Positions 1 through 6,297 of a stretch of 34,641 nt of DNA are shown one piece after another. The translations under genes were made by a program, and so were the position numbers. The notes under the pieces are model-generated. The model was not told the DNA's origin and made no database searches. It saw only the letters and a list, made by a program, of their open reading frames with translations. Source of the DNA: DASXUC01 sp036004445 (GTDB lineage: Bacteria; Sysuimicrobiota; Sysuimicrobiia; Sysuimicrobiales; Kaftiobacteriaceae). Each line of letters opens with the position of its first letter. Position 1 is the stretch's first letter. The stretch covers positions 1 to 34,641 of the forward strand of contig DASYRL010000026.1 in assembly GCA_036004445.1 (NCBI GenBank), written 5' to 3'.

Positions 1-250
1 ATCCGGTGTCACCGCCCATCGTGCCGGGATCCAGCGTGCGCATCAGGCTCAGCCACGCCGCCTCCACGAACCCGACCCGCTCGGCGTCGCCGGGGGCGAT
101 GCCGGCGACGGAGACGACGGCCGCGGCGAGCATCACCACCAACGCGGACAACATCGCGAGCCAGCCGATCATCGCCAGCGCGCCGCGCGACATCGTGTTG
201 TCAAACGCGTAGCGCAGGCGCGCAATCATAGACGGGCGCGGCGTGGTCAT
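1..250 (-). CDS. CASTOR/POLLUX-type ion channel, N-terminal part (truncated by window edge)
   Basis: Reading the minus strand from an ATG at 250 gives 83 open codons that run off the left edge. After about 24 residues (MTTPRPSM...) there is one clear membrane segment (about residues 25-51, IGWLAMLSALVVMLAAAVVS). The segment RTLDPGTMGGDTG follows at residues 71-83; it is the conserved pore-region signature of CASTOR/POLLUX-related channels, which continue with TrkA-N/RCK-like cytoplasmic domains. Known family role: cation (potassium or calcium) conduction at the membrane. The remaining pore and regulatory domains lie outside the window. No convincing ribosome binding site precedes the ATG; a second in-frame ATG is at residue 8. 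Transcribed away from the tRNA-Lys gene. Identification is by motif only. Confidence 0.8.
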   Translation of the reverse strand, partial: MTTPRPSMIARLRYAFDNTMSRGALAMIGWLAMLSALVVMLAAAVVSVAGIAPGDAERVGFVEAAWLSLMRTLDPGTMGGDTG

Positions 251-459
251 GTCGGAACGGGCATTCGCAGGCGACGTCTCGCTCCCTTTGCATCCCGCGG
301 AACGAGCCCGCGCGGACATGGGATCGTAGGCGGTGCGAGGCAAACCCAATGCCGCGGTGCCTGGCACCGATCTTGGGTCGGCCCGGATTCTGCCACATCT
401 TTCGATCGGAGCGCAATGACTCAACTGGGCTAATCGTTCATGATAGAATTCTCGGGAGC
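251..459. other. Intergenic region between channel gene and tRNA-Lys
   Basis: This spacer carries the divergent start regions of the channel gene (minus) and tRNA-Lys (plus). I see no coding sequence I can support; the open frames here lack family signatures. The right end holds the probable tRNA promoter. Confidence 0.5.
421..449 (+). promoter_or_regulatory. Probable tRNA-Lys promoter
   Basis: A TAGAAT box at 444-449 matches five of six positions of the sigma-70 -10 consensus and lies 10 bases before the mature tRNA 5' end. TCAACT at 421-426 is 17 bases upstream and is only a weak -35 match. The placement fits a short tRNA leader. The -35 assignment is inference. Confidence 0.4.
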
Positions 460-535
460 GGGCCGTTAGCTCAGCGGGTAGAGCGCCGGGCTTTTAACCC
501 GGGCGTCGGGGGTTCGAGTCCCTCACGGCCCACCA
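460..535 (+). tRNA. tRNA-Lys (anticodon TTT)
   Basis: A complete 76-base cloverleaf can be drawn. The acceptor stem is GGGCCGT (460-466) with ACGGCCC (525-531), followed by A and an encoded CCA. The D arm is GCTC...GAGC. The anticodon stem is CCGGG/CCCGG with loop CTTTTAA, placing anticodon TTT at 493-495. The T arm is GGGGG-TTCGAGT-CCCTC, with one mismatch possible at the stem base. The 3' CCA is encoded. The gene is the first member of an unusual array: its last 27 bases recur exactly at 800-826 and 1048-1074. Confidence 0.95.
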
Positions 536-826
536 AAGAATGCCAGGTACTGGTTTTTGGTACGTGGCATTCTTTGGTGGTACGGTGAGCGAACCCACGA
601 CGCCGGAGGGAGTCTGAGGGAGGTACTCCCTCAGGTAGTTGGGGTGACCGAGCCCACGAGCTGCGTGTTCTCCCGTCAGACGCTTTCAGCGAGGATCAGG
701 GGGGCGGAGCCCCTATGAGGAGCGAAGGCGCGATATGGTGTCCGCTGAGGGCCCCAGGTGCTATAGGCACCTGGGGATCGCGCCGAGCGACGGCGTGGTG
801 GGGTTCGAGTCCCTCACGGCCCACCA
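536..826 (+). ncRNA. Structured tRNA-linked element, unit 1 (four hairpins plus tRNA 3' copy)
   Basis: No protein is recognisable here. Four inverted repeats follow in order. Hairpin A has arms 530-545 and 565-580, 16 bp perfect, then an inner GTAC/GTAC; its left arm begins inside the tRNA CCACCA. Hairpin B is CTGAGGGAG-GTA-CTCCCTCAG (614-634). Hairpin C is GGGGC-GGA-GCCCC (701-713). Hairpin D has arms 752-761 and 767-776 with a TATAG loop. The unit ends with the exact 27-bp tRNA 3' copy. The same order, similar stem lengths and the same GTA loop in B recur in unit 2 with different stem sequences. That pattern argues for selection on RNA or single-strand DNA structure. Whether it is a transcribed RNA or a small mobile element is not determined. 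Confidence 0.6.
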
Positions 827-1074
827 AGGAAGCACAGGTACCGCAGTTTGGTACTTGTGCTTCCTTGGTGTGATGGGGAACGAACGCACGACGCCGAGGG
901 GGGAGAGGGGGAGTGTAACTCCCCCAAGTGGTAAGGGGAGGATTCGGAGGGGCTAGACCCTCCGAGGAGGGAGCCGCGACGTCAAATTCCTTTCGGGGGC
1001 CCCGCGCGTCCAGAACGCGTGGGGGTCGCGGCGACCGACGGTGTTGCGGGGTTCGAGTCCCTCACGGCCCACCA
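827..1074 (+). ncRNA. Structured tRNA-linked element, unit 2 (diverged copy of unit 1)
   Basis: This unit repeats the plan of unit 1. Hairpin A has arms 822-836 and 856-870 (15 bp perfect), then inner GTAC pairs. Hairpin B is GGGGGAGT-GTA-ACTCCCCC (907-925). Hairpin C is TCGGAGGG/CCCTCCGA (944-951 and 958-965). Hairpin D has arms 1000-1009 and 1015-1024, 10 bp with one G-T wobble and a 5-base loop as in unit 1. Linear sequence is conserved mainly between A and B (GAACGAAC, ACGACGCCG) and just before the tRNA copy (TCGCG, CGACGG). Arms differ from unit 1 in a compensatory way. No open frame with a family signature is present. Confidence 0.6.
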
Positions 1075-1139
1075 CTCAAACCCCTTTATAGTCCTGGGAA
1101 TTCGCGGTTTCGCCTTCTGCCGCTTTCAGTACCGCTGAC

Positions 1140-1385
1140 TTGTCCGACGGGACCATCCGCTACCTGACCGGTACGTCCCCGGCGCATCCCGGAGAGCTCG
1201 GCCTGCCTGATGTAGCCCTCTCGCTCGTGCAGCGGCCGGCGGGACTGTTCATCATTACCGGGCCTACCGGACATGGGAAGACGACCAGCCAGGGGGGCGC
1301 TGCTGCAGGCCCTGGCGCAGCGCGTCCCGCGGCACGTTCTGACCATCGAGTACACCCCCGATGGTGAACGACAACGAAGCACTGA
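1140..1385 (+). pseudogene. Remnant of a PilT/GspE-type secretion or twitching ATPase
   Basis: The frame from TTG 1140 reads LGLPDVALSLVQRPAGLFII and then a Walker A GPTGHGKTT (from 1260). This is the layout of PilT-family ATPases, where a GLP...RPxGLxLVTGPTGSGKST segment precedes the P-loop. Just after the P-loop the similarity jumps to another frame, reading ALLQALAQRVPRHVLTIEY, which matches the segment leading to the PilT Asp box region (HILTIEDP in the family). One frameshift therefore lies near 1290-1300. N-terminal and C-terminal domains are missing, so this is a degraded internal fragment of about 80 codons. It lies directly after the tRNA-Lys array, a typical place for insertion and loss. 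Confidence 0.65.
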
Positions 1386-1399
1386 AAGTCCGTGCCGTT

Positions 1400-1897
1400 T
1401 CAAACTAAGTGGGAGTCGACGAACTCGAGCACCTGCCGCAGGTCCGTGATATCCGTCCCCGGCTGAAGAGTGTGAACGGGTCCGACTGCAAGCTTCACCC
1501 GCCTTAAGTGGAGCGCCCGATCATCGACGTAAAGAACTTGGTCCGCCATTAGATCGATCCCCTCGGACTGCAACTCGTCCAGAAGCGCCGTGATTGTCCT
1601 CTCCTTATATGGGTGGAACTCGACTTTCGGCCGCGTGAAGAAGTCGACAAGGTCCAGGAGCAGGAGGATCTCGAAGACGGGTTCCGGCCGATTCCAGCTG
1701 GCAATAGAAATCAGTACGCCGCGTTCCCGCAGTCCCTTCAGCAGCGGCTTGGCGCCCGGGAACAGCCGGACCTGGATACCATCAGCATCTACGACGGTCT
1801 CGTCGTCCGCGCGAGTGAACGGAGACCGCAGCTCTGACACGTTTGGATGGTCCCACAACGTCAGGTCGCAATCCAGCACGACAAGTCTAACGGCCAC
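1400..1897 (-). CDS. HAD phosphatase, MDP-1/Acid_PPase family; candidate histidinol-phosphatase
   Basis: 165 residues from a GTG at 1897, which overlaps the hisIE stop by 11 bases and has GGAG 7 bases upstream. A further in-frame GTG at 1939 is possible but less likely. HAD motifs are visible: nucleophile motif LDCDLTLW (Asp9, Asp11), a Ser-containing motif II (ISIASWN, residues 63-69), Lys98 in HPYKE, and the acidic pair YVDDR (Asp125, Asp126). Residue layout (LFPGAKPLL, RPEPVFEILLLLDL, DFF) fits the magnesium-dependent phosphatase-1 family. It is the last gene of the his operon. HisB here is the monofunctional dehydratase, so histidinol-phosphate phosphatase is otherwise missing. I infer that this gene may provide it; the family itself is known only as phosphatases of varied substrates. 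Confidence 0.8.
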   Translation of the reverse strand: MAVRLVVLDCDLTLWDHPNVSELRSPFTRADDETVVDADGIQVRLFPGAKPLLKGLRERGVLISIASWNRPEPVFEILLLLDLVDFFTRPKVEFHPYKERTITALLDELQSEGIDLMADQVLYVDDRALHLRRVKLAVGPVHTLQPGTDITDLRQVLEFVDSHLV

Positions 1898-2510
1898 GCC
1901 GCCGCTCCAGCTCCCGCCGGACCGCGTCGAGCTCGACACCCCGCTGTACCAGGAGTAGCCAGGTATGGTAGACGAGGTCTGCCGCCTCCTCTGTCACGCG
2001 TTCGTCGGATTCTCGGCGGGCCGCACGAACCATCTCCTCCGCTTCTTCCAACACCTTTGCCTGGACCGCCTCCAGTCCACCGCGAAGCAGCGATGCCGTG
2101 TAACTCCCTCCCGGCATTTCCGCACGCCGCGACTTTAGGAGCGCAAACAGGTCGTCGAAGATCCCAGCTCCGGAGCCCGCCCCAGTGGTGGAACCGTCAT
2201 CGGGGATGCGGCGAAAGAAGCACGACGTTGCTCCCGTATGACAGACAGGCCCAGTCTGATCAACGAATATCAGCAGCGCATCACCATCACAATCGATCCT
2301 GATCTCTCGCAGCCGCTGCGCGTGGCCCGAGGTCTCTCCCTTTCGCCATAACTGCTGCCGGGAGCGACTCCAGTACCAGACATCCCCGGTTTCTTGTGTC
2401 CGCCGCAACGCCTCCTCGTTCATGTAGGCGAGCATCAGCACCCGGCTGGTCGTCGCGTCCTGGGCGATCACCGGCACCAGCCCCTCTTCGCCGAACCGGA
2501 CTTCATCCAT
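1887..2510 (-). CDS. hisIE: Bifunctional phosphoribosyl-AMP cyclohydrolase / phosphoribosyl-ATP pyrophosphatase
   Basis: 207 residues catalysing steps 2 and 3 of histidine biosynthesis in the cytoplasm. The N-terminal HisI half (about 1-105) has WRKGETSGH at 55-63, the metal-binding DCDGD at 73-77 and Cys90/Cys97 in GPVCHTGATSC. The C-terminal HisE half (about 117-205) is the all-alpha MazG-like domain with KVLEEAEEMVRAA and EEAADLVYH. The start at 2510 is chosen because it overlaps the hisF stop by 8 bases; the longer frame back to 2561 adds residues not seen in the family. The fused HisI-HisE order is the usual bacterial one. Its 3' end overlaps the HAD phosphatase start, so the two are probably translationally coupled. 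Confidence 0.96.
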   Translation of the reverse strand: MDEVRFGEEGLVPVIAQDATTSRVLMLAYMNEEALRRTQETGDVWYWSRSRQQLWRKGETSGHAQRLREIRIDCDGDALLIFVDQTGPVCHTGATSCFFRRIPDDGSTTGAGSGAGIFDDLFALLKSRRAEMPGGSYTASLLRGGLEAVQAKVLEEAEEMVRAARRESDERVTEEAADLVYHTWLLLVQRGVELDAVRRELERRRGR

Positions 2511-3288
2511 ATGCTGCCCCTCTCGCGCCGGTAGGAGGACGTACCGGGATGCCGTGCGCATCGAGAAATGCCTTGATCACCGCGACAGTCAGCTCACGAC
2601 GGTGAAAAATTCCCGCCGCAAGCGCAGCATCGGCCAGTGTTTCGTTGAACACCTCCAGGAAATCTGCGGACGACCCTGCCCCACCGGACGCCACGACGGG
2701 AATCGGCACGGCATCTGCAACGGCTCTCGTCAGCGCAAGATCGAATCCGAACCGGGTGCCGTCCCGATCGATACTGGTGAGCAGGATCTCGCCCGCACCC
2801 AGCAAGGCGACCCGGTGTGCCCATCCGACCGCGTCGAGTCCGGTCGGCCTGCGGCCGCCGTGCGTATAGACCTCCCACTCTTGACCGCCTCGGCCCGCGT
2901 CAATCGCCACGACGACGCACTGACTGCCGAACCGTTCCGCTGCTTCGGAAATGAGTTCCGGTCGGCCCACGGCGGCTGTGTTGATACCGACTTTGTCCGC
3001 GCCGGCCAGTAGGAGTGCGCGGATATCTTCGATCGCGCGGATCCCTCCCCCCACGGTCAGGGGGATGAAGACCGCTTCCGCCGTGCGGCGGACGACGTCG
3101 AGCATCGTCCGGCGGCCTTCCACCGACGCGGTGATGTCGAGGAACACGATCTCATCCGCCCCTTCTGCCTCATACCGCGACGCGAGTTCGACCGGATCGC
3201 CGGCATCGGCAAGATCGATAAAGTGCACGCCCTTGACCACCCGGCTCTCTCGGACGTCGAGGCAGGCGATGATCCGCTTAGTCAGCAT
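2503..3288 (-). CDS. hisF: Imidazole glycerol phosphate synthase cyclase subunit
   Basis: 261 residues, the usual length. A (beta/alpha)8 barrel that takes ammonia from HisH and converts PRFAR to imidazole glycerol phosphate and AICAR. The start MLTKRIIACLDV carries catalytic Asp11; the second catalytic Asp is in VVVAIDAGRGG. The phosphate-binding loops LTVGGGIR and VVASGGAG are present. The ATG at 3288 overlaps the hisA stop by 11 bases. The longer open frame upstream is only hisA antiphase sequence. HisF acts with HisH encoded two genes upstream in the same operon. Confidence 0.97.
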   Translation of the reverse strand: MLTKRIIACLDVRESRVVKGVHFIDLADAGDPVELASRYEAEGADEIVFLDITASVEGRRTMLDVVRRTAEAVFIPLTVGGGIRAIEDIRALLLAGADKVGINTAAVGRPELISEAAERFGSQCVVVAIDAGRGGQEWEVYTHGGRRPTGLDAVGWAHRVALLGAGEILLTSIDRDGTRFGFDLALTRAVADAVPIPVVASGGAGSSADFLEVFNETLADAALAAGIFHRRELTVAVIKAFLDAHGIPVRPPTGARGAAYG

Positions 3289-3997
3289 TCCCGTCTCCCC
3301 ATCGCGCCAGCACCCGCTGGAGATCCAGCCGCCCTTCGTACAGCGCACGCCCCAGAATGGCCCCCGCCGCTCCTGCGCCTTCGATCGACGCGAGGTCGTC
3401 TTCGGTGGTGATCCCTCCCGCAACGATGAGGGAGCTGCGGATCTGCTTGTGAAACGCGCGCACCGCGTCGAGGTTCGGACCAGCCATCATGCCATCCCGA
3501 GAGACGTCGGTGAGAATGAACCAGCGCACGCCGGCCGCGGCGAGCGTCCCACCCACAGCGACGGGATCGCCTGCGGTCTGGACCGTCCACCCGTCTGTGA
3601 CGATGCGTCCATCCTTCGCGTCGAGGGCCACGGCAATCTTGTCACCGAAGTCCGCGGCGGCCTGCGGAGCAAGCGTCATCGCCGCCGTACCCAACACAAC
3701 ACGTGTCGCACCAGCAGCAAGAGCCCGGCGAACATCGCCGATCGTGCGGAACCCACCGCCCACCTGTACTGGAATGTCCGCGGTCGCAATGATGCTGGCG
3801 ATCAGGTCCGACTGCACCGGACGGCCGGCAAATGCGCCGTCCAGATCGACAACGTGCAGCCAGTGTGCCCCAAGTTTCTGCCACCTGCTGGCGACCTCGA
3901 CCGGGTCGTCGGCAAGGTGGAGTTCAGCCGCCGGCTGACCCTGGACGAGCCGCACACAGCGACCTCCTCGAATATCGATCGCAGGAAGGATGAGCAT
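3278..3997 (-). CDS. hisA: ProFAR isomerase (1-(5-phosphoribosyl)-5-[(5-phosphoribosylamino)methylideneamino]imidazole-4-carboxamide isomerase)
   Basis: 239 residues, family length. A (beta/alpha)8 barrel catalysing the Amadori isomerisation of ProFAR. MLILPAIDIRGGRCVRLVQG carries Asp8, and the second catalytic Asp lies in ILTDVSRDG. Phosphate loops VQVGGGFR and IVAGGI are visible. The start at 3997 lies 5 bases after the hisH stop; upstream in-frame ATGs would lie inside hisH and add non-family sequence. Sits between hisH and hisF as in most compact his operons. Confidence 0.97.
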   Translation of the reverse strand: MLILPAIDIRGGRCVRLVQGQPAAELHLADDPVEVASRWQKLGAHWLHVVDLDGAFAGRPVQSDLIASIIATADIPVQVGGGFRTIGDVRRALAAGATRVVLGTAAMTLAPQAAADFGDKIAVALDAKDGRIVTDGWTVQTAGDPVAVGGTLAAAGVRWFILTDVSRDGMMAGPNLDAVRAFHKQIRSSLIVAGGITTEDDLASIEGAGAAGAILGRALYEGRLDLQRVLARWGDGNAD

Positions 3998-4002
3998 GGA
4001 AT

Positions 4003-4638
4003 TCAGGTGACAGATGGGGCCGCGCGCACGTCGGCGCACCATGCGATGAGGCCCTGGAGCAGCCGCTGTCCGACCGCACCGCTTTTCTCGGGGTGAAACT
4101 GCACACCCAGGACGCGCCCACGCCGCACCGCAGCGGGAAACTCCGTACCATAGCGTACGATCGCCGCGATCACCGCCGCGTCGGCCGGCCGGGCGACGTA
4201 CGAGTGGGCAAAATAGACAAATTCTCGATCCACGGCATCGAATGGTCCGCCGCGCGAGACGATCTGATTCCACCCCATGTGCGGAATCTTCAGTCCCGGC
4301 AGCAGCCGGCCGACGTCCCCTTTGAGCAGGCCAAGACCGCGTACGCCATCACTCTCTTCACTCGAATCGAACAGCATCTGCATCCCAAGGCACACACCGA
4401 TCAAGGGGACGCCGGCATCCACCTGGCCGCGGAGCCACGCAGGAAACCCCGCGGCTTCCAGCCGCTGCATGGCCGCACCGAACGCACCGACGCCGGGGAG
4501 GAGCACGGCGTCGCAGCCCCCTGCCTCCTGTGGCGTGCGCGCAAGGACGACGTCCGCCCCGGCCAGGGTGAGTGCCGTAGCGATGCTGCGCAGGTTGCCC
4601 GCGTCGTAGTCGATGATTGCAACCCGGAGGGGGTCCAT
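4003..4638 (-). CDS. hisH: Imidazole glycerol phosphate synthase glutamine amidotransferase subunit
   Basis: 211 residues. A class I glutamine amidotransferase producing ammonia for HisF. The nucleophile cysteine lies in GVCLGMQMLF, and the His-Glu pair in GVQFHPEKS. N-terminal VAIIDYDAGNLRS and the oxyanion-strand region LLPGVGAFG are typical. The ATG at 4638 follows the hisB stop with one base between. No unusual residues seen. Confidence 0.97.
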   Translation of the reverse strand: MDPLRVAIIDYDAGNLRSIATALTLAGADVVLARTPQEAGGCDAVLLPGVGAFGAAMQRLEAAGFPAWLRGQVDAGVPLIGVCLGMQMLFDSSEESDGVRGLGLLKGDVGRLLPGLKIPHMGWNQIVSRGGPFDAVDREFVYFAHSYVARPADAAVIAAIVRYGTEFPAAVRRGRVLGVQFHPEKSGAVGQRLLQGLIAWCADVRAAPSVT

Positions 4639-4639
4639 C

Positions 4640-5221
4640 TCACAACCGCCCCTTTGTCGACGGAATGTCGTCGCGGATCACTTGCGTGGCGGCCCGCAGC
4701 ATGATGCCGACGCCCTTGAATGCCGCTTCGATGATGTGATGCGTATTGCGGCCGTGCTCGGATACCAGGTGCAGCGTCACAGCGGCGTGCGTGACGAACG
4801 CGCGGAAGAATTCTTCACTGAGGTCCGATGGGAACGTGCCCAGCATCACCCGCTGCGCCGGCAAGCCGTAGTGGAGGAACGACCGTCCCCCGACGTCGAT
4901 GGCGGCGAGGACCAGCGCGTCGTCCATGGCAACGTGCAGCGAGGCGTACCTCGCGATCCCGCGGCCGTCGCCAACAGCCGCGCGCACCGCCTGCCCCAAC
5001 GCGATCCCGACGTCCTCCACCGTATGGTGGGCATCAACGTCCAGGTCGCCGCGGGCATCAATACGCACATCGAACCGACCATGAGTACCGAACTGGCTGA
5101 GCATGTGGTCGAAGAACGGCACGCCGGTATCGACCGACACTTCGCCACTTCCCTCGAGATCAATCGACACCGAGACCCCTGTCTCCGACGTCGTGCGAGT
5201 TACCTGCCCGACCCGACTCAT
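4640..5221 (-). CDS. hisB: Imidazoleglycerol-phosphate dehydratase (monofunctional)
   Basis: 193 residues, the size of the dehydratase alone; the N-terminal HAD phosphatase domain of enterobacterial HisB is absent. Metal-binding signatures are DTGVPFFDHML, DAHHTVEDVGIALG and the C-terminal HGRNTHHIIEAAFK. It dehydrates imidazole glycerol phosphate to imidazole acetol phosphate with two manganese ions per site. ATG overlaps the hisC stop in an ATGA. The absence of the fused phosphatase is why the HAD gene at the operon end matters. Confidence 0.97.
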   Translation of the reverse strand: MSRVGQVTRTTSETGVSVSIDLEGSGEVSVDTGVPFFDHMLSQFGTHGRFDVRIDARGDLDVDAHHTVEDVGIALGQAVRAAVGDGRGIARYASLHVAMDDALVLAAIDVGGRSFLHYGLPAQRVMLGTFPSDLSEEFFRAFVTHAAVTLHLVSEHGRNTHHIIEAAFKGVGIMLRAATQVIRDDIPSTKGRL

Positions 5222-6297
5222 CTCGTCTCCTCCAGGGCGGCGCCTAGCGCGTCAAGAAAGCAGTCGTTCTCCCGTGGTGTCCCGACGGTCACGCGGAGGC
5301 ATCGATCCAGCAGCGGCACCCGCGACACATCGCGCACAAGCACCCCCCGATGCAGCAATGCCTCGAACACCCCGGCTGCACTATAGGGGGTACGGAACAG
5401 CGCGAAGTTGGTTTCGGTTGGAAACACCTCGACCCCGGCAAGCGCGCGCAGACCGCCTTCGATCCGCCGTCGTTCGTCCACGATTCTCTGGACTCGGGCA
5501 CTCATCAGGTCCGGACGCCTCAGTGCCGCGCGAGCGGTCTCCTGCGCAAAGAGGCTGAGGTTGTACGGGGGCAGCGCCTTGCCCACCGCTGCGATAACAG
5601 TTTCAGAACCTATGATCCAGCCGACGCGCACTCCCGCCAGGCCAAACGCCTTGGAGAACGTCCGTACTACTGCAAGGTTGGGGCGACTGCGGACGTCGGA
5701 CACAAACGACTCGTCGACAAAATCTCCGTACGCCTCATCCACAACCACCAGTCCCGCCGCGGCATCCAGCACGGCTTCGATCCCCAGACTGTCAAATCGG
5801 TTTCCGGTGGGGTTGTTCGGCGAGGCGATGACCGTCAGTGCCGCTTCCGGACGCGCGACGGCCGCTCGCATCGCCTCGACATCGAGCGAGAAATCCTGCC
5901 GCAGCCGGACCTGTTGCACTCTGGCGCCACCGACGACGGCCAGAACCGGCACCATGGAATAGCCCGGCACGGTAGTGACGACCGTCCGGCCTGAAGCGAA
6001 AGCCTGCACAAGGGCCAGCAGGGCTTCGTTCGACCCGTTCGTCGCGGCGACCATACCTGGTGACACTCCGACAACGGCAGCTAGGGCCTCTCGTAGCGGC
6101 CGCGCATCGACGGGTGGATAGCGGTTCCAGGGTAAGCGTTCCAGCTCTCGCAACACGTCTGCCTTGAGCTCCACCGGCCAATCGTCCGGACTCTCATTCT
6201 GATTGAGCTTCACGTCTGCCGTCTGCGGGAGGCGGTATGCCGTGAGCAGCTCAATCTCCGGGCGTGCCTTGACCGACATCGATGGGATCCAGCTCAT
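5218..6297 (-). CDS. hisC: Histidinol-phosphate aminotransferase
   Basis: 359 residues, a fold-type I PLP aminotransferase. KLNQNESP near residues 30-37, YPPVDARPLREALA, ATNGSNEAL, SPNNPTGN at 159-166, VVVDEAYGDF, and TFSKAFGLAGVRVGW with the PLP lysine at Lys216. The C-terminal LRVTVGTPREND carries the substrate-binding Arg. It converts imidazole acetol phosphate and glutamate to histidinol phosphate. The stop overlaps the hisB start by four bases and its own start overlaps the hisD stop, so expression is tightly coupled. Confidence 0.96.
   Translation of the reverse strand: MSWIPSMSVKARPEIELLTAYRLPQTADVKLNQNESPDDWPVELKADVLRELERLPWNRYPPVDARPLREALAAVVGVSPGMVAATNGSNEALLALVQAFASGRTVVTTVPGYSMVPVLAVVGGARVQQVRLRQDFSLDVEAMRAAVARPEAALTVIASPNNPTGNRFDSLGIEAVLDAAAGLVVVDEAYGDFVDESFVSDVRSRPNLAVVRTFSKAFGLAGVRVGWIIGSETVIAAVGKALPPYNLSLFAQETARAALRRPDLMSARVQRIVDERRRIEGGLRALAGVEVFPTETNFALFRTPYSAAGVFEALLHRGVLVRDVSRVPLLDRCLRVTVGTPRENDCFLDALGAALEETR

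Larger units (their letters stand above)
509..1074 (+). repeat. Three identical 27-bp copies of the tRNA-Lys 3' end (att-like direct repeats)
   Basis: The segment from GGGGTTCGAGTCC through the terminal CCACCA of tRNA-Lys (509-535) is repeated without a mismatch at 800-826 and 1048-1074. The distances between starts are 291 and 248 bases. Weaker similarity extends about 10 bases upstream into the variable-loop region (GGCGT or GGTGT). Neither downstream copy has a matching 5' acceptor strand (GGGCCGT), D arm or anticodon arm, so these are 3' fragments and not tRNA genes. Duplication of a tRNA 3' end is what tyrosine-recombinase integration into a tRNA gene leaves behind. No integrase gene is in the window. 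Confidence 0.9.

Noticed and set aside
800..1074. Two extra tRNA-Lys genes at the second and third 3' copies
   Set aside because: No D arm, anticodon arm with TTT or matching 5' acceptor strand exists before either copy; only the T arm and acceptor 3' strand are duplicated.
536..1074. A tmRNA gene
   Set aside because: There is no tag-peptide reading frame with typical end, no tRNA-Ala-like acceptor, and two tandem units; the 3' end is that of tRNA-Lys.
1086..1403. Minus-strand open frame over the PilT remnant
   Set aside because: No recognisable motifs; the plus-strand P-loop similarity explains the sequence and the minus frame is its shadow.
3289..3423. Long N-terminal extension of HisF
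   Set aside because: The extension overlaps hisA coding sequence in another frame and is not in the family; the ATG at 3288 gives the exact family start.
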